Below the pieces are notes generated by a model, which saw nothing but the letters and a program-made list of their open reading frames with translations, did no database searches and was not told where the DNA came from. From Pristionchus mayeri (Eukaryota; Nematoda; Chromadorea; Rhabditida; Neodiplogasteridae), in the NCBI GenBank assembly GCA_036245805.1, contig BTRK01000005.1, positions 19,320,984-19,384,983 of the forward strand: 64,000 bases of DNA. The letters run 5' to 3'. Every line of letters begins with the position of its first letter. Positions within the stretch are counted from its first letter, which is position 1. Below, one piece after another: positions 11,656 through 24,135 of the stretch. Made by a program: the position numbers and the translations under genes.

Positions 11656-14458
11656 CTACATGGTCTTTCTGAATCTTCGTCTTCCCTCTCCTTCCTTGGG
11701 TGCTGAGAGCAAACGAGCGGCACGAATGGATTCCCATCTCAAGAAGGAACTTCATTACTATTACCACACTGTTCCTCTCCCAGTCTCCCTTCCTTCCTCC
11801 CCCCCCCTCACCTGACTGCATCAGCAGCCTGTAGATTGTGGATGGTGCATCCCATGGCAGTCAATGTCTTCACTGCCTTCGCCTCGGGGACATTGAGGGC
11901 ACGAGACCAAGGAGTGACAGGAATCGAGAGAGAAGGCACTGGAGGATGCAACTTTGTATCACTGAGCAATGAGAATCGCAACTTATGATTACTCGATGTG
12001 CATCGTCAAAATGGTGATTCATCTTCAATAGACTTCACAAAAACTGACTGAGAGTGACAGCAAGACAGAGTGCATGGGCGATCATCCTCTCCTTGTCTGC
12101 TACCTTCACATTGATCGAGTCTTTCCCCTTCGCCATCCGCCAGTTGCCCTCTGCAGCCAGTGCGGTTCAGTCATTGACTTTAGTCTCTTTCATTACTATA
12201 TAAAGAAATATCGTAACGGCTGTCTGTCTGTCTGTCTGTCCGTCCGTCCGAAAAAGTTGGAATGGGGCGAAGCCCCATTCCAACTTTTTCGGATCGACCG
12301 AGGCCTCACGAGCCTTTTACAACGTTTTAAGCCAGCTCTCAACAGTCACTCCAATTTTTATCCTCAACACACAACCCCGCGTAACGTAGCGACCGAAGGT
12401 CGCTAGTTTTTTTTGCCAGAGAACACTTAAATGTCGTCTATGTATAAATAGCTTGTAACGGAAAGTGCAACTCTTCCAACTCACGGAGGAAGTCCAATCT
12501 GAGTTTCTGCAGCACGGCCTTCGGCAGTTTCATCTCCTCGTACTGCTCCTTCGTGATCACACTGCGGTGCAGTCGCTCAAGAGGAGGAGATCAATACCCT
12601 CATTGACCTACCGTATCCCTCTACCCTCATTCCTACCGTATTGCTCACCTTCAATGCTCCTGTGAGAGCAGCGAGGAGGGCGCAGGCGACGTAGGTCTTA
12701 TTAGTGTGCGGTGCACACTTGAACACCTCGTGGACGCACTTGAGCACACCTGCAAGTAGAGGGAGAGGCTGTGACCTACCGGATAATTATTACAAATATT
12801 ATTGCCATTTTAACAAGACTTTTAGCATTTTATAATGTGTATATCTACTGTAATGCAGCGCATTTACGTTCGCCCAAGAATACGTCAGAAAAGACTATCC
12901 ATTACGTAACGTCTAATTGCGACGCAAATGATGACTCTGGGGATGCAAACAGGTAATCTCAGCCTACCATCAGCCTCCAGTTCCTCCTTCGACTTCCTCC
13001 ACAACTCCTTGCATTCATCCGCACACTCTTCCACCTACAATTCGATATTCAAGAACATTATTTTAAAATGCGAAAAATAACATACATCATTATCGGACAC
13101 GAAGAGACTGAGAGGGTACACGTCTTTAGCCAGTTCAGCATCCACGAATTTGGGAAGAACTTCCGATTCGGCCTGGAATGGCAAGGAATTTGTTATTTTA
13201 GTTCCATGCTCGCAGATCAATCAATAACACACAATTTCCCCCATCTTACCCAATGTTCATGGAATCAGTCTAAATATAAGAACAAGCCCAATTATATCAG
13301 TGGCGTACCTTGTTGATGAGTGAGATCTTCTCGTCGATCATCGCTTCCTTCTTCGCCTCACTCATAATCTCCAGCAGAGTTCCCTCCGAGGCGAACGCCG
13401 TCTTACGCATCTCCTCCAGAGTCGTCTGAGAGTAGAGGATTCAAGAGATATTCATGGGTGTGCAACAATTAAAGTACTTCCCATTTACTAATGGGAGAAT
13501 TAGCCTTAGATGGGTGTTTCGATAGAGTGGAAGGGGCACCTCATTGATTTCTCTCCTCTTGGATGCCTCCAGCATCTTCAGCTTCTTCGACCCTGCGAAC
13601 TGACGAGACAACGCGTTCTTCGCCTCCATCCACTCCTCCTGCAAAGGGGAATCAAGTGAGAATGAGAAGTTGCATACCAAAAGAATTAGCCACTGTTTAG
13701 TGACAGATCTTAAATGTGTCTATGATGAATAGTGTCAACATAAATTAATACCTTTTTCACTCCATAGTCCTTCGTGAAGTCTGTGCGGGCTTTCCTGCAA
13801 ATTATAAATAAGTACGAACTGATAGTTAGCCCATTCAACATTTCCCCTAGATCCCCCCCTCACCTCTTCTTTCCAATGGCCTCCTCCAAATCTTCCCCAA
13901 ACGTCGCCTGGAAGCAGACCACACGCGCCCGCTTCACTTTCGTTTTCCCTGTTCGCTGAAAACAACGACCTCCGGTTTCACTTCTCAACAACACATTGCA
14001 AATTACGAGGTAGGCATCGAATGAGGTCTGATTTGAGAAGTGTAGAATGGAGGTACCTTGTTGACGAAAGCGAGTGCGTATTCCATCCCATCATCCTCGC
14101 CCGTCACCTCCCTTCCCACCTCGAAGATCGAGGAACACTGAGAAGCCTGCAGCAATCTCCATTATTCGAGTAAAATTATCCATTCTGGTAATGATACCGG
14201 AACATCGATATTCACATATTGTACGCTTACAATCACACTATATTTTCATTGGTTCTCGATGGATATAAGGATGTCGATCGAATCAGGGTCCCTCACCGAG
14301 TCAGCCACAGTGTACGCCTTCTCATCGGGGCTGACGATGTGCTCCTCCAGTCTCAATTCCTCCACCCGTCGAGGACGATTGTGGGGGAAGAAGGCGACGA
14401 CGTCAGGGACGGAAGAAATCCCGTTCGAGAGACGAGACTTCTTCGCCTCTGGGGCCAT
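11656..14458 (-). CDS. POLR1E: DNA-directed RNA polymerase I subunit RPA49 (POLR1E/PAF53)
   Basis: Pol I-specific subunit that forms the A49/A34.5-like heterodimer and has a tandem winged-helix C-terminus; it works in the nucleolus in rRNA transcription. Exons in order: the first, at 14458, starts MAPEAKKSRLSNG and contains DVVAFFPHNRP; then EDDGMEYALAFVNK; TGKTKVKRARVVCFQATFGE; the diagnostic ALSRQFAGSKKLKMLEASKR (near 13590), like the family's EAFGSKK motif; an exon with KTAFASEGTLLEIM; FVDAELAKDVYPLSLF; WRKSKEELEADG; HTNKTYVACALLAALTGALK; MKLPKAVLQKLRLDFLREL; a winged-helix exon with KVADKERMIAHALCLAVTL; and NVPEAKAVKTLTAMGCTIHN. The last exon uses a CTTGAG acceptor and ends GRRRFRKTM with TAG at 11656. 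The start ATG sits directly after a CTGTAG acceptor, consistent with trans-splicing. A Helitron-like insert lies in an intron near 12.2-12.4 kb. Confidence 0.88.
12195..12405 (+). mobile_element. Non-autonomous Helitron-like element in an RPA49 intron
   Basis: Starts in a TATATAAAGAAAT tract followed by a (GTCT)n run and (GTCC)n. It holds a near-perfect 45-bp palindrome (12248-12292, arms reading CCGAAAAAGTTGGAATGGGG) and ends in the hairpin GCGACC-GAA-GGTCGC immediately followed by TAGT. A short GC-rich hairpin before CTAGT is the 3' signature of Helitrons, and a TATA/GTCT start is common in their 5' ends. The same sequence recurs at 42133-42877. No Rep/helicase frame is present. Confidence 0.65.
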
Positions 14459-14940
14459 CTACAGATGAAGGATAAACGACCATCTCATGATTGCTCGGTT
14501 CTCATATCAGATATTGATTCGATTTGAACGACACGACATTTAGTTCACTCATTAAATTGAACAAGAAATCAGTTTATCGAATAATAATTATAGCCTATTG
14601 GGAATCACCTTTGAGCTGCACAAATTGACGAGGTCTCGCAATTGCAAAATCACATTAAGAGGGAATACTTGGCGGAAGAAAAAAAAGGAAAAAACCTTCT
14701 AATCCAATATTATGCTAGACAAAAAGATATGGCTAGACACAATCGATGTTTACAATTGTGAAAAATAGTTGAAAGCGGCAGTGGAAATATATTTGAGATC
14801 GAAAATGAAAAGGAGAGAGCAGAGATGACAATCTTCCGATGGTATTTACATCTATTAAACATAGAAGAGGCAAGAGATGAGTATCTACTAAAACAATGCA
14901 AAACAATACTTGACCCGAAAGGGAGTATCTATAGTGTGAC
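14459..14940. other. Intergenic spacer, no gene seen
   Basis: AT-rich interval of about 480 bp between the NF-YC homologue stop and the RPA49 start, with no coding potential visible. Both neighbours are on the minus strand, so it would be intercistronic if they form an operon. Confidence 0.5.
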
Positions 14941-16844
14941 TATTGCTTGCTCCGATTAGGTGCACCCTGGGAGGAGGAAGGAGAGGGGGTCTGTCCTCCC
15001 TGCACTGGTCGCCCTCCCTTCCCTATACTCTTTATTGTTGTTCGAGGAGGAGGCATCAAATGGGAGGGGATGCGAACAGTAGTCTGGGGATTGGAGGACG
15101 GGGAGGGAGAAGAGGTAGGGGGATGGGAGAGTGGAGGATGGGAGTGATGGGAAGTGGGAGGAGGTAGAGGACCCAATCCCAATTGAGATATCGCCTGCAA
15201 TAATGATCATCATCCTAAGGTACGGTATGGAAACAACACATTTCGGTTAGCTTCAATGAACGGCACCGTTGCAACCTACTTCCCTTTTGACTGACCTGTG
15301 AGGATAGAGGGATGGGTTTTCCAATCTGGATCACTTGAGCCTCTTCTCCCGACTCCAATCGAGCAGAGAACTCTTGCTGATTCGATGAGGAAGGACCTCC
15401 TTCGGCTGAAATTCACTATTCAACACCGAAAGAGGTCTCCTTTTTACAATATCTCTACACAGTACAAGTAAGGCGTTAAACTGACAGAGTATGGTGTTGG
15501 CTCCCTTCATCAGCATCGTCGCCCCTCCTTGCACGATCTGCAGACAACATCATTTCACTGGGGAAAAACGAGAAATTACTCAAACGTGCTCAAAATCATG
15601 CACTGCTCATAACAGCACGCACACACGTCTCTCCTCGTCACTCCATCTCACAACAGAATGGACAACACGACAGACCTGTACCATCTGAGCCTGTCCTCGT
15701 CCCTCCTTCGACTGCTCCTTCGGTCGAGGAGTGATGCCCGATCGAGGGATGATGTCGATGAGGAAGTCCATGTGGTCGTGACGAGCACACGCTGTCGCAA
15801 CGTCCGTCTATCAATTTATTGTTAAGATATTTTAAAAATTCGCAAAAAAAAACATAGATGTGTTGTGGTGTGATTGATAAAATTGGAATTATTGAAATTG
15901 AAAATGGCTCTGGCTATGCGAGCGTGGCCCAATTCGACAACAAATTTCCATTCCAATCTCTCTCCTCCCCACTGACCTTCTGGAGAGTCTTCCTCTTGGC
16001 TTCCTCGGTGACTTCCCATGCCCGTAGTGTCAACTCCTCGATGAACATTTCCGATGCCACTGAGAGCAGCAGAGGAGCATCTGCCGCGATCATCTGAAAT
16101 TACAAATGAAAAGGACGATAATCATCACTGATGATTCTGATGATTCATCAGTCTATAACTTCTATACATATTTTAAATTCAATGGAGTACAAATTGATAG
16201 GGATACCTGCTTCTGCACGTTCTCATCGATCTTCATGATCTTCTTCACTCTGGCCAAAGGGAGCACCTATGAGTTCATTGATTACTCATTTCATGTACTT
16301 CTGCCTAATAGAGAAAAACATATTTGGAAAGGTGGTCTCACCTGGTTTCTACTCGCTTCCCTCAAGTACTTCACAGACATATTCTCCACTCGCTGTTTCT
16401 GCATTGGCCAGAACTCGTTGATCATCTTCTTCATATTGTAGCTCTCCGTCTACAATCAACGTATCATTATTTAATGATTCACTTAGCAAATTTGATGCTA
16501 ATGATACTCACAAGTACTGGGACAGGACAGTCAGTGATCATATAAAACTAACAATACTGACTTTGCGTTAAGGGCCTCACCTTGAACATCTTCTTAGAGG
16601 GTATGATGTTAATCTTCCTGGGTGGTCCTCCCATTGCTATCCTGACTCCCTCTCGATACATCTTCACTCCTCCTTCCATCCCTTCATGGATGGTTTCTTG
16701 ATGGAAGTGGTCTCCTCCGTGTCTTCCTTCCTCTCCATTCGTCACTCTCACTGGCATCATCTCGATGTACTGGGGGGAGGCAGACCTTCGATTATCCGAA
16801 TGGGGTGCATCTCGGGATGACGAAGGACCCTGCAACACATCCAT
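14941..16844 (-). CDS. NFYC: Nuclear transcription factor Y subunit gamma (NF-YC)
   Basis: Histone-fold subunit of the CCAAT-binding factor NF-Y, pairing with NF-YB before NF-YA joins. The N-terminal exon (16844-16583) is low-complexity with [17 protein letters not shown]. The histone fold is spread over four exons: [16 protein letters not shown] (near 16400), [18 protein letters not shown] (16265-16208), [20 protein letters not shown] (16092-15976, continuing [15 protein letters not shown]), and [20 protein letters not shown] (about 15808-15678), matching the family core LARIKKIMK...FDFLIDIVPR. The tail is proline/serine-rich and ends NRSKQ with TAA at 14941. The start was taken as [10 protein letters not shown]; an upstream exon is possible but out of frame. 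All key histone-fold features are present. Confidence 0.92.
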
Positions 16845-17111
16845 TATCCACCCATTCAAACAAATCCCTCAAATCGATTCGTCACCTACACATGGATTCA
16901 TCAAAGGACCATAGAAACTGAGTCGGGGAAGCAGGGATTGGAGGAATGGAGAGGCGGAGAGAGAAAGAGTATTGTCATGGCGACTAGTAGTACACTTGGT
17001 TTGAAAGCCCTCGACAAATGCCTTCGACGAGGCTCATTTCTGATATCGTTTTATTCCCTTCTTACTCTCTTCGTTCTCATTATGACTATGTGCGTGGAAT
17101 TACAGGTAAGA

Positions 17112-18169
17112 ATGGAAGAGGAACTAGCAGTCAATTCCTCTCACGCCTTTTCTCTTTGTCAATACCTCGCATATTCGCGAGGAGAAAGAGCATCCAGAGT
17201 GGAGACAGTCAAAGACGTCATCTCCCAACAGTAATCTTCACTCAAAAAAATAGTTACACATAGTCCAATTACAGGTCTAAAAAGATCAAGGAAGCTCACT
17301 ACACGAAAGAAGAAGTGAAGAGAATCCTTGCAACGACCAGCAACTTAGTTGAGATAGAGATGAACAACGAACTAATCAACATCTCGCATAATACCTTTCT
17401 CTTACTACGTCAGATGATGAAGCAGGTGAACACTAATCAGTCATCATCTGAGCTAATTAACCGCACTTTTCAGGCAGAAGAGACCAATGCTACGCTAAAG
17501 ATGAACTTATCGGAGATTCAGAATCTAGAACTGCTAAAAGCAGTGGCCCAGTTTGAGAAAGAAATACACGATAAGAAAGCCGAAAGAACGGCAACTATTC
17601 TAAAAGTGATATTTTTACTTTGTTTTTTAAACAACGTAATCCTTATTTAGGATCCGTCACTTCTGGATGAATCTATCAAGAATTTGTCATCAGACTTTGT
17701 TTCTGAATTTTATCGCAACGATCTCATAAATCTAACAAACGCTTTACAGAAGAGTAGTATGGATCGTAAGTTCCCAACAACTACCACATATATTGTCTTT
17801 AAAAAACCTCATTAAAGACGACACTTCCGTCAGCGCTCTGAAGCAGAGAATGCAAACAACAGAAGAGAAGTTGGCAAGTGAAGCTAAATTCAGAAACCAG
17901 GAACAGAAAAGAATCAATGATATGGAGAAGTCCCAACTAGAAATGGAGAAGCGAATGCGTGATATATCTGAGCAGGCAACTAAGTTCAATGTGGCATTTT
18001 TAAACGACATTCAATTCAGTTGGCACTCAAAGAAGCTGAATTGGAGAAGAAGTTTCAAAGCACCAACACTTATATAAATATGCAGAAAATTCTACAGAGC
18101 AAAAATGCGATTATTCAACGCATGCGTGCAGGAAAGTCGAATGAGGATGATATCGAGGCTACCGATTAA
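17112..18169 (+). CDS. LZTFL1: Leucine zipper transcription factor-like 1 (LZTFL1)
   Basis: Homologue of LZTFL1, the cytoplasmic coiled-coil protein that binds the BBSome and restrains its entry into cilia. Exons: 17112-17230, 17275-17425, 17474-17605, 17651-17765, 17818-17990, 18020-18169, all joining in frame. Diagnostic segments are FSLCQYLAYSRGERASRVET (family: YMRFARSKRGLRLKT), EMNNELINISHNTFLLLRQM (family: EVESELINTAYTNVLLLRQL), NLELLKAVAQFEK and, near the end, EAELEKKFQSTNTYINMQ (family: EKELEKKFQQTAAYRNMK). The ATG lies 6 nt after an ATTACAG acceptor, consistent with trans-splicing. The last intron is only 29 nt. An AATAAA lies about 20 bp after the stop. Arp3 follows on the same strand. 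Confidence 0.9.
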
Positions 18170-18749
18170 CTGTCTAGCGAGCATAAATATAAATAAAATA
18201 GAGCTTTCGATAAAGAACTATGAACTGGATTCACTGACCTGAATGTTGTGGTGGATACCACTCGGTACTGATGAGTAGAATGGGGGCTGACTGTCGTGAT
18301 GTCCACTTGTGGAAGGCACGTCGCCCGAATACATCGTCCAACACGACGAACAAATGAGTGAATCTTGACGAACTGAGGTTCCTTCTGACTACTGTAGTTT
18401 CTGTATTTTACAAAAGACACCATTATTAAAATTTGCTTTAATGCGGTTCTCTTAATAAAATTAAATAACTTGATCATTCGCTATTTTTTAAGCATTATTT
18501 TTGCATAAATTAATTCAGAGTATCGTTGAGTTTAACAATAAAATATAAAAACACTTTTCGTAAGAACGGTATCGCAGATTTTGAAACATAATTTGAGAAC
18601 CAGCTTTTCTGATAGTGTATGTAGATGAGACCTCTCAAGTGAGTAATCCGACGTCTTTCGTGAATCACAGCCTTACAACCCTTCTCATTGCTTTGTTCCG
18701 CTTGTTTTTGTTTTAACGGTGATTCCTATTGTGTTGCAGAGCTCTTTCA
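18170..18749. other. Intergenic spacer between LZTFL1 and Arp3
   Basis: About 580 bp, with AATAAA near 18192 serving LZTFL1. Near its end is TTGTTTTTGTTTTAACGG and then a TGTTGCAG acceptor 10 nt before the Arp3 ATG. No gene seen. Confidence 0.5.
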
Positions 18750-21700
18750 ATGGCTCTCGGTCGTCTCCCCGCCTGTGTGATCGATAATGGCACCGGGTGA
18801 GAATGTAACCTCTTGATTTCTTCCTTTGTGATGGGAGTTTCAAATTATTATTGAATATGTCCGCTTTTTAGTTACACCAAACTGGGATACGCTGCGAACA
18901 GCGAGCCGCAGTTCATCATTCCCTCAGGTATGGGCGAGAAGTCCTCCAAGGTAGGATTCACTTCATTTTGCAGCGATTGCTGTGAAGGAGAAGGGAGCGA
19001 GTTCTCACTCTTCCGCTCTTCGTGGTGGATCCACAGTGGGGAAGATCGACGATCTCGACTTCTTCATCGGGGATGAAGCATTCGCCCCAACTGCTGCTAA
19101 TTACTCCGTAAAGGTACTTCTAAATTTGATATTCTAAAAGTCTTTAAAGAATTTTTGAGCTAGATATCTTCCCTTTATAGTTCGTTAATATTTCTGATTA
19201 TCTTATCACACAAGAGTTCTGCAGTATCCAATTCGACATGGAATCGTGGAAGACTGGGATCTGATGGAGCGATTCTGGGAGCAGTGCATCTTCAAGTACC
19301 TAAGGGCAGAGCCAGAGGACCACTATTTCTTACTGGTATCAACTCTACTCTATATTATATTCATTAAGTATATCACAGATTATTCTTCAAAAAATCAATA
19401 TTAGGGATTTACCATATATTTCATAGCGTATATATTTTTCTAAATATAATAATACTGTTCTTCCAGACAGAGCCTCCTCTTAATACTCCCGAAAATCGCG
19501 AGTTCACAGCAGAGATCATGTTCGAGTCTTTCAATGTTCCTGGACTCTACATTGCAGTTCAAGTACGCTATATTATTGTTTTCCATTGTATTTCGGGGTA
19601 AATTATTTTGGCGTATAGTTACTATCAACATATTTTTACGCTCATTTTAATTGCGCATTTTTTTCGTCGATGCCAAGGGTTCTCACAATCTCTTCTTTTG
19701 CCTGCAGGCAGTGCTCGCATTGGCAGCCAGTTGGGGCAGTCGAGCAGCAGATCAAAGATCACTCACGGGAATGGTACGAGCCACTACTCTTTCCAATTTC
19801 GTTTGCAGAAATAGTTTTCTATTCAACGTTTTTTCTCAATTACATTTCTTGTGTGAATATGCTATAATCTGTTGTGTAATTTGATAGAATCTGCATTTTC
19901 TTAATTTCAAAAATCGTAGAAACTCGATGTATTTAGGTTGTCGACAGTGGCGACGGCGTGACTCACTGCATCCCCGTCGCAGAGGGATACGTCATCGGAT
20001 CGTGCATCAAGCACATCCCCATCGGTGCCCTCTCTTTCTCCCTTTCCTAGTCCGGGACGTGCTTCGCGTTCATGGACATGAATAATGCACATGAGAACAT
20101 GTTTTTAAACTTTTCATGTTTCTCATTTCTGATAGTATATTGTATCCTCCCACTCCACTCTTCTACCTCAATGATACCAAGCCTTTGAGCGGGTCGTGAC
20201 ATCACGTACTTCATCCAGAGTTTGCTGCGAGACAGGGAGCCGACGATTCCCGCTGAGCAGAGTTACGAAGTGGCCAAGGCCATCAAGGTGAGTCACTCGA
20301 AACCTAATCACTATTAAATTCATAATCTATACTATTTTTCGTCTGCAATATTCGCTTCTTAATATAAATATTGTTAGGAGAAATACTCGTACGTGTGTCC
20401 CGACATTCTCAAGGAGTTCACGAGGTACGACACTGATGGATCCAAGTGGATGAAGGTAAGAATTAAAATGCACTTATTTTTTAATGTAACAAAATTCAAT
20501 CACACTGAGTTACTCATAATTTGATTTATGTTCGATATATTTTTAAGGGAAAATGAATTATTTCATGAAAATAATTGTATCTCATTTCCTAAGCGTAAGT
20601 GTAATCTGACTTTTGAGACGTACGAGGGCATCAACAACATCACGAAGAAGCCTTTCGTCGTGGACGTCGGATACGAGAGATTCCTCGGACCCGAGATCTT
20701 CTTCCACCCTGAGGTTTGTCACGATTTATCTTGAGTTATCTTATTTTTATGATGCATCCCAAATTTTCGTTCGAAAAATTCACGTCTACTCACCATAGAG
20801 AACATCCCGTTCCTAAGATATTTTTTCCTTATTTCTTCAATTGGTCGCCAATTCATGTTCTCCTTGCAGTTCGCGAATGCAGACTACACGACGCCAATCT
20901 CCGAGGTGGTGGATGACGTCATCCAGCAGTGTCCCATCGACGTGAGAAGAGGACTATACGAGAACATCGTACTGTCGGGAGGATCCACCATGTTCAAGGC
21001 AAGTCCACGAGTAGAATAGTTTACAAATCCATTTTTTAAAAATAGTCAAAAGACATGATTTTTTCCAACACCCCGTTCAAAAACACAGAAACAGTTACAC
21101 ATGATTCCTTTTCCCCAGCTCGTTCGACGGTTGTCCCCGAAGTTCCGTAATAACAGGCTGCAATTGCAATTTCTCCCGTATCGTTTGACCATTTTTCAAA
21201 TTTGTACAAAATGCAGGAAATCTACCGTAGTAAATTTTGAACTTTTCAAATTTCAACAAAAGTACAGGGATACCAGCCGCACGGTGCAAAATACTGTAGT
21301 TTTGTTGTGATTTGGCCATTATGAAAGTGGTTGTTGGAAAAAGTCATGCCGTGTAATCATATAACGCAAGGAGTAGGATAAGCTTCTTGAAGATATTGAT
21401 GGAATCAATTAGTATTTGTGCAGGATTTCTCTCGTCGAATGCAGCGAGACGTGAAGAAGCTGGTGGATTATCGATTGAGTGCATCGGAGCAGATCGCAGG
21501 AGGAAATCTCAAGGTTAGATTATCCTCTCCCGTGTTTTCTTTCTCTTTCTTGGTCCCTTACAATGCTGCATTTCTCAGCTGATCATTGGCAGATTGACAC
21601 ATGTTTGTAGCTACGAAATCATTCGATGATTCCTCGACGAGTATCCTTGTCTGATCCATTGCACAACAGTTAGATAAGCATTCCTCTCGCGAGGCTTCAA

Positions 21701-23655
21701 TCAGTGGACAGTGGAATTCATAGCACTAGAATCACTCATGAGTCTACTTGGAAGAGCGGAATAGTGGTCAATCAATGGACAATTGCAGCCTAAGCCGATC
21801 GACGTGCAAGTGATCTCTCACAAGATGCAGAGATACGCAGTCTGGTTCGGAGGATCCATGCTCGCTTCCACGGTCAGTTCGACTTTATTACTATTACTAT
21901 TATTTACAAAGACAATATTAATGGTTGTATGATATAATACGTAGTGCTGCATGTAGATTTCGTGTTTGAATAACAAACATGAATTCGGGATAGATTGGTG
22001 TATTCAGACGTAAGTTCCTCTAAAGGGAAATATTTGGTTTGAATTAAACGATGCGTGGCTGACCTCATCATGATCTGCTCGATGAATCCAACTGCATCGA
22101 ATCCTCGACTGAGATCGATGGCACTCAGTTTGACTCTGACGTCTTGAAGAGGTCTCAGTTGAACAGAGGAAGAGTGGAGATGACCACTAGGAACCAACTG
22201 CTCGATTCTCAGTTCCGAATCGTGTGTATTCTTCCCCTTGATCGTGAGATTTCCCAGATGGAGTTTCCCGATCTTGATGGTAGATCCGTGCATGTTTCCG
22301 AAATCGATGATTCCATTCTCAATATTGAGGAATCCGATCGAAATTTCTGCCTTGTGAATGTTGTGAACCTCGATGGATCCACACTCAACGTGGAAGGATC
22401 CGATCGTCGTTTGGGGCTTGTGGAAGTTGGAAGCTTCGAGCTTCGAATTTCTCATGAGGAGACTGCCAATGTTGTACTCCCCCTTGTGATTGTTTCCCAT
22501 CTCGATCCATTGATTGGTGAGATTCAATGCCTCGATTCGAACTCGATCCTTGTGCACGTTCTTGATCTTTGATCTCGTCATTTTGGTGGGATCGAATGCG
22601 ATCTGTAAAATCGGTCGTTTGTCTATCCTTACGGAAATTGACACCTGTTGATTTCCCGGCTGCTGATAGTCACATCTGACGAATTCCTGAATCAGTTTGA
22701 GCATTTTCTCAATTTGTAAAATGACTTGCATTGACGGGAGGAGCAGCGGAGTAAGGAGGGGGCGCTTCTCCGAACGACGATCCCATCGTGCTCTCGTTCA
22801 CCTTGAGCACTGTATTTGACAAGAAAGACAATCAAGTCAAACCTGATGTCCATGATTGTCTAAGTTTGGAGTTACGGGCGGTACGGGTCCTTTTTCCGGC
22901 ACGCTATTCATTTGGTTGAAATCGGGCGTCGTATCAATGGAGTTCCCGAAAACGGTTTTCACCATAGATAACATATCAATTGATGCTCAAAAGTGATCTT
23001 AATTTTTACGATGTCAATAAATTAATAAAATGCGCAAACGGTATAGATACAGCAATGTACATGAATTATGTAAATAAATATTGGTCTAGCTATTTAAAAA
23101 TTCTTGAGAAAAATTTCAAAGCTCGCAGCAGAACCTTTTTTTATCACTCATAACCGCGCAACGCGTATCCTGTTTGCTTATGACTCATAGTTCTCTCTTG
23201 CGAAATCATGAATCATAAGTAAGAGAATTAGCTTCGGTCGTTCCACGCGGGTCGTTTCACAGTCCAATGGGATAGTGGTGTAAGATAGAAGGACAGAGGC
23301 GATTTTGTTTCTTTCGTTGCATAGCAACCCTGTTCAATTTATGATATATCTCCCGCTCTCATTTCTTTTATTTTCTCGCACGAATCTTCATTCCATTTGT
23401 TAGCAACTCATGGTTGTTTATTGATTTAAAAAATACAAATCAACAATTTTTAAAAAATCACTAGGCATTTATTAGTACTCAACATAGAAAACAAACAAAT
23501 CGTGGAAAATAATATTGGACAAATATTATAAGGTGGTAGAATAAATATCCGTGTTACAGGCTGAATTCTACCAAGTGGCCCACTCGAAGGCGGAGTACAT
23601 GGAGAGAGGCCCCTCCATCTGCAGACACAATCCCGTATTCGGCCAAATGATGTAG
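18750..23655 (+). CDS. ACTR3: Actin-related protein 3 (Arp3), Arp2/3 complex subunit
   Basis: Nucleating actin-related subunit of the Arp2/3 complex. Exons: 18750-18796, 18872-18927, 18974-19113, 19225-19335, 19467-19562, 19708-19773, 19937-20024, 20190-20287, 20378-20455, 20618-20713, 20870-20998, 21424-21513, 21789-21873, 23560-23655. They give [20 protein letters not shown] at the start, the nucleotide-binding [64 protein letters not shown] and the end [13 protein letters not shown]. All actin-fold phosphate loops are present and the length matches the family. One donor (after 20998) is GC. The acceptors before exons 8 and 10 end in GAG rather than CAG. The last intron is 1.7 kb and contains an antisense gene. 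An ATG 10 nt after TTGCAG suggests trans-splicing. Confidence 0.96.
21054..21348. mobile_element. Small inverted-repeat element (MITE) in an Arp3 intron
   Basis: Ends are CATGATTTTTTCCAACAC on the left and its near reverse complement (TTGTTGGAAAAAGTCATG) on the right, enclosing about 295 bp of AT-rich non-coding sequence. Small size, terminal inverted repeats and intronic position suit a MITE. No clear target duplication was identified. Confidence 0.5.
21904..22786 (-). CDS. Repeat protein with about six 22-residue units, nested in the last Arp3 intron
   Basis: I do not recognise a family. Start at 22786 ([19 protein letters not shown]), joined over a 43-nt GC-AG intron (about 22743-22701) to [14 protein letters not shown]. 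After [13 protein letters not shown] the protein has six consecutive 22-residue units opening with (K/G/S/H)N-x-H-(K/G/D) and carrying an I-x-I-G core: [78 protein letters not shown]. Strict spacing with alternating hydrophobic residues, Asn and Gly predicts a beta-solenoid. The tail contains [18 protein letters not shown] and may be spliced further; the stop at 21904 ends the open frame. The whole gene is antisense within the Arp3 intron. An upstream open stretch ([16 protein letters not shown], near 22970) could be a 5' exon but does not join in frame. Confidence 0.6.
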
Positions 23656-24135
23656 ATCAATCGAGGAATCGATCGATAATCTGAATGAATCATTCCCTCT
23701 CCATGTTCTCCCACTGCCTGTTGCTCACCGTACTGTTGATCTGACACTCGATCAATCAATAAACTAGTCGATCGATAATTCATCCTCTCCCCCTCTGCGA
23801 GTTATACTTTTCCGGCTTTATCGATCGATTCACACGAGGCAGTAGTTCACTTCGCATGTTTATACTCTCTTTCTCATAGCTTGGTTTCATTCTTCGATTC
23901 CCTTTGGATCGGATGTGATATAAATTGTGCATACTACAGTCTACTGTATCCACTCAGTGCCCTTCCAGCCTGCTTTTGTGCTAATTTTTAAATATGTTTA
24001 TTAATAAATTATTATGCATTTCATACAATTGGTGTTTTGGGACATGCAGTTAATGCTGTAGAAATATCGCAAAAGCAGAGAACGTTATGGTAGACCGTAT
24101 ACGTCCATTACCACATTACCGTATCCGATTCTAGG
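23656..24135. other. Arp3-DCTN5 intercistronic spacer
   Basis: About 480 bp between two same-strand genes, with no coding frame. It ends with repeated ACCGTA/TACCGTA motifs and the acceptor GATTCTAG one base before the DCTN5 start, which suggests trans-splicing of the second message. Confidence 0.5.

Noticed and set aside
12221..12250. CRISPR-like or ordinary microsatellite call for (GTCT)n
   Set aside because: This is a simple run at the start of a Helitron-like element that recurs at 42.1 kb with the same neighbours; there are no spacers.
22144..22572. 142-codon plus-strand frame opposite the 22-residue repeat gene
   Set aside because: It is inside the Arp3 intron on the sense strand, but the minus-strand frame is longer and has regular protein repeats; the plus frame is its shadow.
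22860..22975. Upstream exon [16 protein letters not shown] for the nested repeat gene
   Set aside because: The available donor and the next acceptor give a frame with an immediate stop, so the start at 22786 is preferred.
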